The notes beneath the pieces are model-generated. The model was not told where the DNA came from. It saw only the letters and a program-made list of their open reading frames with translations, and made no database searches. A program made the translations under genes and the position numbers. A stretch of DNA of 64,000 nucleotides from Patiria miniata (lineage: Eukaryota > Echinodermata > Asteroidea > Valvatida > Asterinidae): assembly GCF_015706575.1 (NCBI RefSeq), contig NW_024037058.1:16079547-16143546 (forward strand), given 5' to 3'. This document shows, piece by piece, positions 57,301 to 63,512 of the stretch; the stretch's first letter is position 1; every line of letters begins with the position of its first letter.

Positions 57301-59740
57301 GCCTGTGATCAGGGTCTATATTGTGAACTATTCAAAGAATACACCCTACCACAAGCACACTGTCAAGAAGGCTGCAAAAGTACTAATTAGTTTTTATATA
57401 AGTCATTGGTACGGAATTCATCAAAATTCACCACTAACGTCACTGGTGGACTTGATATTAACCCTAACCCTGCTCAATCCAACAGGATCCAACGATTTTA
57501 CATTTCCGTTGGGGCCTGTTGGATTGAGGTGTAAACCCCTTGAATCTATTCCTGTTGAAATCTGTTGGATTCAGCAGGCAACTAAAAACATTCAGAGTCG
57601 GGCTCTGTTGGGTACTGGTAAATATCACTAAGTTGTACAGAAAAAAAACAAGGCACAGTTGGATTCTGTTGGATTGAGCATGCCAGTCATTTTATACGTT
57701 CAGGCACCCAACACAACTAGGCAAGTTTGGTTGTGTGGGACTGGGTTGGACTGAGCAGGAAACTCAGACTCTGTTGGATTTAGCAGGGTAGTCCTGGGGA
57801 TCTACTGGGGGGTTAGGGTTTTTGTTTACTGGATGACTTTGCAACCGGGTTGATTTTGTCGGATTTGGTACCGACGCATTTTCTGCACAACCCGGAGTGA
57901 TGAATTTGGTGGATTTTTATTTCATAGGAAGTTTCTTAGTACATGTAGGTCTACTTATACTTAGGGAGTTAGGGCTAATTTGAAAATTTCTCTTTATTAT
58001 TACATAAAACCAAAATTAATCCCAACCCTCTATGCCCTATTTGCAAGGAACCATCCTCAATCCTCCAAAATCCTCCAAAATTCTGCACTCATGTTTAAAG
58101 GAGGGATACCCAGCACCTCAATCCTTCAAAATCGTCAGACAGTCCTGCCTCTCAAAATACAACCATCCTCAATCCTCCAAAATCATCTTCCTCTTCAAAC
58201 ACCATTCATCCTCAATCCTCCAAAATCCTCATGTGCTTCAACCACCATTCATCCTCAATCCTCCAAAATCCTCATGTGCTTCAACACTGTTTATCTTCAA
58301 TCCTCCAAAATCCACATGTTTCTCAAACACCATCCATCCTTAATCCTCCTCATATCCTCCACTGAAAACCGCCAGGAGAATTTTGAAGATTGAGGCGGAT
58401 TAGGGTTAATATGGACATTTGTTTCTGCTGTACTTCTAAATACAATTACAATCTTACCTCAAAAATTGACTCCTTGGGAGCACATCTCTTCCTTAATTTC
58501 AGTATCGTCCGTGTCTACAAAAGAAGTTGTAAGGATGCCCATTAAATCATGCACACATTATACATTTGCATAACTGTGTAATCATTTGTGTTGTAGTTTT
58601 GGCTGGAGGATCTTCGTCATTTCTAGGTTAGCATATTTTAAAAGTCCACATCTTAAAATGTGCCGTGGCCTAGTGGTCTGGCGCACTGAATTTGTGGTCT
58701 GCGGGTAATTCTGCAGGTTCAAGTCCAGCCTGCGGCTATGGTGCGTGTGCCCTTGGGCAAGGCATTTTGTCAATCATCGCTTCTTCCCCCACCCATGAGT
58801 AAATGTGGGTACCTGTGAGAGCAGACATGGTTATTGTGATTGAATTTAGTTACTTAGCGCCGAAATGGCAGCATCAAGCTGTATAAATTTATACTCCCCA
58901 GGGAGCTAAGATTATCTTTGGAATCTTTCATGGGTACAATAAGCAGGGTAATAATGATGTAGCATCTTGTGCGCTATACACCGAGTATACCGTGTAATAT
59001 ACATCGGCAAAGGGCAAAACCTAATTTGATTTACACCACCCCGACGCAAAATTCCATCTTATGAATAGTTAATGCGGTACCCACTGCTACATGTATGTAC
59101 ATGTACATCAGATTCAAGCCAGCCAATCGATCCTGTTAGCTCGGTGATCAAGTGGTACACATCTGCTCTAGAAAGCAGGTCATGGGTTCGAATCCCACCC
59201 GAGTGATTTTCCCAATTTTCACGCAGGAGGTAGCACACTGAGAATACAGTGTAATATACGTCGGTGAAGGGCAAAACCAAATTTGATTTACATCACCCCG
59301 GCTCAAAATTCCATCTTATGAATTATAAATACACATTATGAAAAAAACATATCGGGAAATATTTCAACCTAAACGAAATTCAGGGGGAATTGGTCAGTCA
59401 TGAAAACAGTCACCAAAACGTGTTGTATTGGTGTTATTTTGTTCCCCCCTTTGAGGAGGGAGGTCAGGGGAGGAAATGTAAATGCCAATTTTTTTTTTCG
59501 ATATTGACCAGCCCACAACGAAGTGATTAAAGTTGTAAGTTGCAACAACAGGTAAACTTCTGCAGTCCAATCCTGGCACTGTAATGATGGAAGAATGACT
59601 TCAGATACTGTATAAAAACTACTGCGCCGTTAAGCTATTAGACTCACCGTGGGGTTAAAGATGACAAAAGAGGCGTTGCCCTCAGCTCGGTAATGCCAGT
59701 CTTTGACGGACAGCAACAAGTCTGTTCCATTGCAAGCCAT
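45149..59740 (-). CDS. IPPK: IPPK: inositol-pentakisphosphate 2-kinase (whole gene, 12 coding exons)
   Basis: Whole-gene entry, reading leftward. Coding exons: 59740-59648, 58514-58458, 56894-56808, 56347-56156, 55612-55517, 53414-53365, 51808-51736, 50660-50521, 50200-50052, 49368-49215, 46189-45962, 45335-45149. All junctions are GT-AG with matching phases, giving 1506 nt and 501 aa; human IPPK has 491. The enzyme phosphorylates Ins(1,3,4,5,6)P5 at the 2-hydroxyl to make InsP6, the last step to phytate, in nucleus and cytoplasm. Motifs: HYRAEGNASFV near residues 16-26 (nucleotide-binding loop), CIELKPKRG about 139-147 (family EIKPK motif), VCRYC, YCPLDLFS, LQDCSIMLAVQ about 423-433 and SVVDLDPKP near the C terminus, where the family has a conserved Asp. 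No key motif appears broken. The 14.6-kb span is mostly repeat-filled introns. The gene converges with BTG. Confidence 0.95.
45336..45961. other. IPPK intron 11, nothing seen
   Basis: T-rich in part. No repeat recognised. Confidence 0.45.
45962..46189 (-). CDS. IPPK: IPPK exon 11
   Basis: Acceptor tacacag|TGA; donor AAAAG|GTGAAT; 228 nt, phase 2 to 2. The product has LDFPYDEDFSSMDEETW and AVQLIREYLITRTLQDCSIM. The DCSIM motif is conserved from yeast-like to human IPPK. Confidence 0.95.
46210..47065. repeat. Degenerate minisatellite: gatggattctggcagattcagg words
   Basis: The phrase 'gatggattytggcagattca' with 'ggatacc' or 'ggaggtatcc' recurs at least eight times in both orientations (for example 46228, 46320, 46370, 46408, 46500, 46925, 46975, 47020) at irregular spacing. 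It lies in IPPK intron 10. Confidence 0.75.
47113..48961. mobile_element. TTAA-flanked piggyBac-type element interrupted by a second element
   Basis: Outer ends ttaaccctcctgctatttaa and gtttgcataggagggttaa, the reverse of 39595-39912. The copy at 39595 is about 318 bp, while this one holds about 1.5 kb of inserted DNA at 47426-48925. Confidence 0.8.
47426..48925. mobile_element. Inserted element with ACCGTAATTTCCTGCGGATAAG ends
   Basis: Ends accgtaatttcctgcggata and (complement) accgtaatttcctgcggata, with further gcgccttatc words in both arms. The inside is CpG-rich and has a tandem set of ttccaacaatgccg words at 47632, 47675, 47732 and 47778. No transposase frame found; the short open frames look non-coding. 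Superfamily not named. Confidence 0.8.
49055..49172. mobile_element. Short fold-back element beside IPPK exon 10
   Basis: tatactggagcggtctgtgc and its partner gcacagaccactcaagtata, then ataagcacattat pairing with ataatgtgcttat. About 118 bp, 43 bp past the exon 10 donor in gene direction. Confidence 0.85.
49215..49368 (-). CDS. IPPK: IPPK exon 10
   Basis: Acceptor atttcag|ACA; donor CACAG|GTACTG; 154 nt, phase 1 to 2. The product has CILRRLVAGQSLTVLEIDV and LPLYQKVLQYIKLHPEH, matching human LLDIEGLYPLYNRVERYLEEFPEE. Confidence 0.92.
49369..50051. other. IPPK intron 9, G-rich blocks
   Basis: A G/C-run block at 49747-49792 and a purine-rich G block (ggggagagggagggggaggg) at 49922-49972. Nothing else recognised. 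Confidence 0.45.
50052..50200 (-). CDS. IPPK: IPPK exon 9
   Basis: Acceptor tacgcag|CTC; donor AAAG|GTACTC; 149 nt, phase 2 to 1. The product has CVQSFLDVIIQALMSSSTK, matching human CTRAVIRELVHVITRVLLSG, then a variable hydrophilic linker. Confidence 0.88.
50369..50482. mobile_element. MITE family H, half copy
   Basis: acaaatattgagtggctc, gaatgggaggaatattatcg caaggtaaaatctg and ttccatttcacgaggcgaag match the left half of 54560-54727. The right half is missing. Confidence 0.85.
50521..50660 (-). CDS. IPPK: IPPK exon 8
   Basis: Acceptor tttaacag|GAT; donor CAAAG|GTGGGT; 140 nt, phase 0 to 2. The product begins DGVAIYHVQEKS and includes ELVEHLRQYFEDDC, matching the NGELIYG...ELAHHLKPFF region. 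A half-copy MITE begins about 40 nt past the donor. Confidence 0.9.
50785..51165. repeat. G-rich minisatellite, G-quadruplex-prone
   Basis: About eight units of 40-60 bp, each built from gggtgggtgggtgg, ttgagggggggtgggggtgg and gtagcaatgg. It is C-rich in the IPPK transcript and G-rich on the template strand. The long proline-rich frames on the minus strand are products of the repeat. Confidence 0.95.
51166..51735. other. IPPK intron 7, remainder
   Basis: A C run at 51306-51323, otherwise unremarkable. Confidence 0.45.
51736..51808 (-). CDS. IPPK: IPPK exon 7
   Basis: Acceptor gtttcag|CGA; donor AAG|GTAAAA; 73 nt, phase 2 to 0. The product DPSRMKYSLNMLLENPQNNL then RIFK matches human RMHFALKSLLQEAQNNLKIFK. 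Confidence 0.94.
51888..52178 (-). mobile_element. tRNA-derived SINE, head type A
   Basis: Minus strand: gtgtggcctagcagttaggt (Box A), ggggttcaaatccagg (Box B), ccttgggcaagccacttcac, ccaggagtataagtgggtac, gatgggccataatggctc. Sister of 19862-20095, with about 50 bp more internal sequence (ctggtgtcccgtccagggg). Confidence 0.85.
52285..52520. mobile_element. Fold-back element, about 45-bp arms
   Basis: ggaaaaaatgttgcaacctg acgccactt on the left and aagtggcatcaggttgcaac attttttcc on the right. About 235 bp. Confidence 0.85.
52749..53275 (-). mobile_element. TTAA-flanked MITE family E, copy 2 (inverted)
   Basis: The reverse of 25823-26346 over its whole length, with the same TTAA ends and a central palindrome (aacgctgatcggccgatcag) near 53083. 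Its right end is 90 bp from IPPK exon 6. Confidence 0.9.
53365..53414 (-). CDS. IPPK: IPPK exon 6 (50-nt micro-exon)
   Basis: Acceptor tcaacag|GGT at 53415/53414; donor TCGTG|GTAAGT at 53365/53364; enters at phase 0, leaves at phase 2. The product GIWEKRSHYCPLDLFS matches human GKWKQISKYCPLDLYSG. It was found by requiring an exon of exactly these phases between exons 5 and 7. Confidence 0.93.
53585..54230. repeat. Dispersed repeat family D, copy 2, ending in a 95-bp-arm hairpin
   Basis: Shares ataaatacctcagacagttt, attcctattggtcgagagcc, gcgttctgcg and ggatgtttcaaaaagcatga with 22085-22435. Its right part, 54038-54227, is a long palindrome: aataccgcttagagtctggg tgctgataattaccc and its perfect complement around a 13-bp spacer. 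Confidence 0.8.
54560..54727. mobile_element. MITE family H, complete palindromic copy
   Basis: acaaatattgagtggct at the left and agccactcaatatttgt at the right, then gaatgggaggaatattatcg c and its complement, then gtaaaatctggacttttcca and its complement. The spacer is ttcacgaggcgaagccgagt. 168 bp; a half copy is at 50369. Confidence 0.9.
54730..55083. mobile_element. Inverted-repeat element nested in 54366-55175
   Basis: acatatagatccttgtcatt tgat on the left and atcaaatgacaaggatctgt atgt on the right. The inside is CpG-rich (aacaatacgcgctacgcgca). About 350 bp, non-coding. Confidence 0.75.
55176..55516. other. IPPK intron 5, last part
   Basis: Contains a lone ggagggttaa word at 55333-55342, a possible solo piggyBac-type end. 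Nothing else recognised. Confidence 0.35.
55517..55612 (-). CDS. IPPK: IPPK exon 5
   Basis: Acceptor tttctcag|CCA; donor AAG|GTCAGT; 96 nt, phase 0. The product PKRGFLPVSGHIP then IKYSVCRYCLLQQYK matches human KPKCGFIPFSS and HKVCRYCMHQ. The CxxC pair lies where plant IPK1 has zinc ligands. Confidence 0.94.
55613..56155. other. IPPK intron 4, nothing seen
   Basis: AT-rich with A runs. No repeat pair recognised. Confidence 0.45.
56156..56347 (-). CDS. IPPK: IPPK exon 4
   Basis: Acceptor cacacag|GCA; donor AAG|GTAAGA; 192 nt, phase 0. The product includes VAQYFEPQRPEKRLHKQVD, ALSLPDFCFL and ends PTFCIELK, the start of the EIKPK motif, completed by exon 5. Confidence 0.94.
56348..56807. other. 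IPPK intron 3, nothing seen
   Basis: T and G runs at 56771-56788. No element delimited. Confidence 0.45.
56808..56894 (-). CDS. IPPK: IPPK exon 3
   Basis: Acceptor gttgcag|GTC; donor TCG|GTATGT; 87 nt, phase 0. The product contains FIETVIEPLLGTEYICLS, matching the VMKEFLGENYVH region of the human enzyme. Confidence 0.88.
57440..57805. repeat. Degenerate minisatellite: tgttggattgagca words
   Basis: ctgttggattgagca, ctgttggattcagca and ctgttggatttagca recur at about 57515, 57560, 57660, 57745 and 57770, with complement words (ctcaatccaacagga) at 57473. Spacing is irregular. It lies in IPPK intron 2. Confidence 0.7.
58040..58400. repeat. Minisatellite: catcctcaatcctccaaaatcctc units
   Basis: Seven or more copies of 'catcctcaatcctccaaaat' spaced about 40-50 bp, with linkers such as atgtgcttcaacaccattc. 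The frames on the plus strand stay open because of the repeat. It lies in IPPK intron 2. Confidence 0.88.
58458..58514 (-). CDS. IPPK: IPPK exon 2
   Basis: Acceptor ttttgtag|ACA; donor GAG|GTAAGA; 57 nt, phase 0 on both sides. The product TRTILKLRKRCAPKESIFE aligns with the VLRFLKF...EEIFQ segment of human IPPK. Confidence 0.9.
58660..58960 (+). mobile_element. tRNA-derived SINE, head type C, shared body
   Basis: Head: ccgtggcctagtggtctggc (Box A) and caggttcaagtccagcc (Box B); body: cccttgggcaaggcatttt and acccatgagtaaatgtgggt acc; end: ctccccagggagctaag and a taataatgatg tail. It lies in IPPK intron 1. Confidence 0.82.
58975..59325. mobile_element. Second SINE family: tRNA-like core between 85-bp direct repeats
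   Basis: A direct repeat (gtgtaatatacatcggcaaa gggcaaaacc...ccatcttatgaat) at about 58994-59066 and 59250-59322 flanks a tRNA-like core at 59137-59205. Confidence 0.75.
59137..59205 (+). repeat. tRNA-like sequence (SINE head)
   Basis: agctcggtgatcaagtggta (Box A), an anticodon-like arm ctgctctagaaagcag and Box B gggttcgaatcccacc, closed by ccgagt pairing with gctcgg. It keeps a cloverleaf outline, but the anticodon loop is not standard and it sits inside a repeat, so it is unlikely to be a working tRNA gene. Confidence 0.6.
59648..59740 (-). CDS. IPPK: IPPK exon 1 (first coding)
   Basis: ATG at 59740-59738; donor ACG|GTGAGT at 59648/59647, phase 0; 31 codons. The product MACNGTDLLLSV is followed by KDWHYRAEGNASFVIFNP. 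W-x-Y-x-x-E-G-x-x-x-x-V is the IPPK N-terminal nucleotide-binding loop. Confidence 0.93.
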
Positions 59741-60367
59741 GCCTTAAATAAGGTGTCAGCTTTCGTCGTTCAGCACGGCTACAAAATCTTCCTGATGCTT
59801 GAAACGGGAGTTATAAAAAGGAATCACAAATAAGAACCTTTGGGCAAAACCAAATTATATGGTATTTGTTCTTTGGGCAGAAATTAGATTTTCAGAATGT
59901 ATGTTGCTGATATCATGCAGTCAAATTCTATTCACAGAGCAACAGGGCGATTGTGAAGTTGGGGGCCCCTCCCTAGTTTTTGGTCAAGTTAGAGTCAAGA
60001 ACGTTTTTATCATGTATCATTGCAAAATCACTTCTGAAACCTATTTAAGCAGTCTTTTTTTTTGAATTGTAGTGAACTTATAGTTTTGTAATTGTATCTT
60101 TTGGTAGAAAATGCAACTCTCTTACAATGTTTCAGTTGATGCCATGCAAATCAATTCAGTTTTGCATTTCATGGTGCGTTGTTGTGATCGCCATCTTTAT
60201 TTTGTGTTGTCATCTTTATCATTATTTTCATTTTACCCCAACATTTCCCTCAAAAAGTCAAAGCCTTGCCCCTCACCTTGACGTTAGAGGGCGGCGCATT
60301 TGCGAACCATGACTGAGGAAGGTCTCATTGGGGTTTTATCTGCAGGACTCCACACAAAGCTGGGCAG
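59741..60367. other. Upstream of IPPK: promoter expected, no motif certain
   Basis: The IPPK promoter must begin here if exon 1 is the true first exon. I see no CpG-rich patch, TATA box at a useful distance or clear initiator. No gene seen. Confidence 0.4.
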
Positions 60368-60648
60368 TCCTGGGACTTGAATTCAAAGTAAGATTTGAGG
60401 CTTTGCATGGTGGAGATACTACATAATGAAAGGTTTGCAGAAACACCATGTGCGGATAATTTCTCAAAGTTAAGAGAATGGTTCTGAAAAGAACCAGAGG
60501 TATAAACTCGACGTTCCGGTCAGAGCATACTGAAGACGGTCAGAGCATACTGACCAGAACGTCGAGTTTATACCTCTGGTTCTTTTCAGAACCATTCTCT
60601 TAGTTGAGAAATTATCTGCACATGGTGTTTCCGCAAACCTTTCATTAT
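60368..60648. repeat. Hairpin repeat family J, copy 1
   Basis: Inverted arms of about 100 bp (60425-60524 and 60550-60646): aatgaaaggtttgcagaaac accatgtgcgg, gaatggttctgaaaagaacc agaggtataaactcgacgtt, with a short loop holding two direct cagagcatactga words. Confidence 0.92.
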
Positions 60649-61238
60649 ATTGACTTGAATTCCCTTATATAAAAAATAGCTCGAGAGCCATGAATCAGAG
60701 AAAAAAAATCTAATTCAAATCTGTTTTGTCCTCTAGCCTTTTTTCAAGGTGCCCAAACATGGATTACCCCAGACTGTTGAGTACAAAAAAAAAAAAGGGC
60801 ACTCTGGCCGGCCCCGGTCACAGCTGGGCCTGCCCAACTGGGACACTTGAGTAATGACAAATGTTGAGCCCAATTACCAACTTGGGGCGTAACAATGTCA
60901 TTTTTATTTTCGGGTTGCATAATGTCGTCTTCATTATCGCTTTACCCCAACATCTCCCTCAAAAAATCTTGCCCGCTATCTGCGAGACTGCAGCATACCT
61001 GTTGGTTTGTAATATCACTAACTCAATGTCACTAACTGTTCCTTGCTCTACGGTAAGTCCAATAACCAAAAGTGGATTTTTTGGAAAAGAATTCCATACC
61101 TGGACATAACTTGACCCACCTGTGCACAAACCCTAAGAGACTGGTCTGAAAAATTATAGGTGCTTTCTCAGAATAAAATGCTTAGTTTTCTCTTCTAAAT
61201 TTGCCTTTTTAGGACATGTTATTGCTTTGTGATGGCTG
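60649..61238. other. Upstream intergenic DNA, nothing seen
   Basis: An accccaacatctccctc word near 60951 resembles accccaacatttccctc near 60236, an old local duplication of about 40-100 bp. No gene seen. Confidence 0.4.
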
Positions 61239-61612
61239 ATAGGTCCTGGGACTTGAATTCCAAGTAAAATTTGAGGCTTTGCATGGTGGAGATACTACAT
61301 AATGAAAGGTTTGCGGAAACACCATGTGCGGATAATTTCTCAACTAAGAACCAGAGGTATAAACTCGACGTTCCAGTCAGAGCATACTGAAGACGGTCAG
61401 AGCATACTGAAAAGAACCAGAGGTATAAACTCGACGTTCCGGTCAGAGCATACTGAAGACAGTCAGAGCATACTGAAAAGAACCAGAGGTATAAACTCGA
61501 CGTTCTGGTCAGAGCATACTGAAGACGGTCAGAGCATACTGACCAGAACGTCGAGTTTATACCTCTGGTTCTTTTCAGAACCATTCTCTTAGTTGAGAAA
61601 TTATCCGCACGT
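61239..61612. repeat. Hairpin repeat family J, copy 2, with 66-bp tandem amplification
   Basis: The same leader as 60368 (tcctgggacttgaattc), then three direct units starting at 61349, 61415 and 61481 (66 bp each: aaccagaggtataaactcga cgtt...gcatactgaaaag), then one inverted unit closing the hairpin (61541-61600). Confidence 0.93.
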
Positions 61613-63110
61613 GGTGGGGGGGGGGGGTCATCCGAGCGCAAAACCAATGGTAAATGGCAAAATGAACTTCTTGACTGCCCTCTAACAATACGTGTGCACT
61701 TCCTATTCCGTATCCGCATAGCCACTCCTAGGGACCTACTTTGGACTTTGTTTTTTATCAATGTTCCCCATTCAATTTACATTGTACATGTATGTATACT
61801 GATTCATCTCTTTGGGGGATTTTTTTTTTTAAAGGGAAAATAGCGCCCTCTTTCGCCCTTCCCAAACTCAATCCCACTCCGTATCGGCGTATCAGCGTAG
61901 CCACCACCTGGGACCTACTTTGGACTTAGGCCTTGTCTTTTTTTCTTTTTTTTGGATGTCATCACATGATGCATACATTTACATAATTGTATACATTTAC
62001 ATTAAATGGAAGACAGCCGTTGGAACTGGCGTATTTTTACGGACAAGCTACCGAAATCGTCAAGATTTTTCACTTTTTTTTTGGTGGTCTGTTTCAAGTC
62101 GATCACTAGGCTTCGTAAATGACTGCTGAATGTATGAGGTATGTAAATGAACTCTGGGGTGGGATATTAGAGGTGAAAATGAACAATTTTTGAGAGGCCA
62201 TATTTTTAGGGTCTCTTGCTACCCAACCTCGTCCCCAGGGTGTCGAGCAGTACGCGCCCACCACTACCTGCTCTCTCACCCTGATATTGGATCATTTGCA
62301 TGTGCAAGATTTTTGAACACGTATGCAAATGAGGAACAGTCTGGTGCCTGGATATGTGTTACACATTAGCGTTTGTTTTGGTATGCGGTGTCTGGGGTAA
62401 AAACAGAGTCAATTCGTAGCAGCGCGAGCACGGCGTGAGTTACGAAAACACGATTTTTAAAATCAAACTGTTACGATCTTATCGAGACAACATGCAGTAT
62501 CATATTTCATATTAATATGAGCAAATTGGAGAGGAAATCAGTATTTTCGAGAAGGCGTGGACGAATGATCGCGAAAACACGTACTGCACGTTGTGAATAA
62601 TAGCACCAAGTACACGATAAAAATCCATTACTAGCCAATTGCGGTATCCAATCAGGATACAGGAAGAAAGTTTCCTATCCAGGGTTTACTATTGGAAACG
62701 CGGTTGGAAATAACGTAAGCACTGAGTTTGCTTGCTACCACACTCTCACGACTAGGTTATGTCTCCAGCACTACACGTGAATGAATATGAGCATGTCAGC
62801 TGGAGTTACTCAAGCTAGCTCCGGCGTGGCCCTGCATTCTATAGTTACTCCAGTTCTTCTAGTTACTTGGACTAGCTTTCATCAAGGCCAGTACATGCAT
62901 AATTGCATGTTGAACACAGCACATGTCATGCACGTTGAAGACTTAAGTTGAAACTTGAGTGAAAAGTGAAGATAGTGGATATTTTGCCGGAGGTAATGAC
63001 GGCAAACTAACGTTTACTAAAGGTTTGCCGGCGGCAATCCATATCAACAGAGGGCGCTGTACTCTTTAAGATAGGGCTGAATTATAAGATGTATTAAATT
63101 CCCACCAAAA
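61613..63110. other. Upstream intergenic DNA with one local duplication
   Basis: A G run at 61615-61627; a duplicated segment (ccgtatccgcatagccactc and ccgtatcggcgtatcagcgt agccac) followed both times by gggacctactttggactt at 61731 and 61911. A palindromic word, cggcaaactaacgtttacta aaggtttgccg, sits at 63000. No gene seen. Confidence 0.5.
63000..63032. repeat. Palindromic word, first of a pair
   Basis: cggcaaactaacgtttacta aaggtttgccg; the identical word is at 63893-63924. Outside them, ttttgccgga at 62980 and tccggcaaaa at 63928 are inverted, so the pair may be the ends of one element of about 970 bp. Confidence 0.6.
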
Positions 63111-63118
63111 GTTGTGTA

Positions 63119-63192
63119 GCACGTTTGGTGTAGTGGTTAAGCAAAGGCTCTAATAAGCGGGATGTCTTGGGTTCGATTCCGATCGCAGCACA
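63119..63192 (+). repeat. tRNA-like SINE head
   Basis: Box A ttggtgtagtggttaagc and Box B gggttcgattccgat, 37 nt apart, but the acceptor arms do not pair well. It is followed by a T-rich body with ttttttgcagag and ggaggatttttttta words. Confidence 0.6.
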
Positions 63193-63429
63193 TTTTTAAG
63201 GTTTTTTTTTCTCATCCCCAAATAAATAAGAATATTCTTCTTTTATTATTTTAACATGTCTCAAACATTTTTTTGCAGAGTATTACATTTTCTTTTTCAG
63301 ATTTGTGGCTCTGGAGGATTTTTTTTAACGAAGTGGCTATCGTTACGGCACTCGTTGTTTAGCGCCCTCTACGATATTTTTTTGATACGCACGCGGGTAT
63401 ATAATTATTTGTTTCCCCACGTCGTATCG

Positions 63430-63512
63430 AGCAGTGCGCCAGCTCAGCCGATAGAGGGTAGGATTTTGCACCGCGAGGTTGCGGGTTCGAATCTCAGTTT
63501 TGCACTCGAATT
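63430..63512 (+). repeat. tRNA-like SINE head, second
   Basis: agctcagccgatagaggg (Box A) and gcgggttcgaatctca (Box B), with agtgc and gcact able to pair at the ends. It is followed by a body with ctttggaggattttttttaa and agggaaataaagtccgaa; the last phrase recurs at 63733. Confidence 0.6.

Noticed and set aside
58032-58393. Open frames rich in ILNPPKS or HPQSSKI
   Set aside because: Translation of the catcctcaatcctccaaaat minisatellite; no protein family.
59059-59280. A 73-codon minus-strand frame with GIRTHDLL
   Set aside because: GIRTHDLL is the typical reverse translation of a tRNA Box B region in SINEs, not a gene product.
61219-61761. Long frames on both strands with repeated SSLYLWFFSVCSD-type segments
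   Set aside because: The repeats come from the 66-bp DNA unit; the open frame is a consequence of a unit length divisible by three without stops.
59137-63512. Functional tRNA genes at 59137, 63119 and 63430
   Set aside because: Box A and Box B are present, but the anticodon loops or acceptor stems are non-standard and each is embedded in repeated flanking sequence, so SINE heads are more likely.
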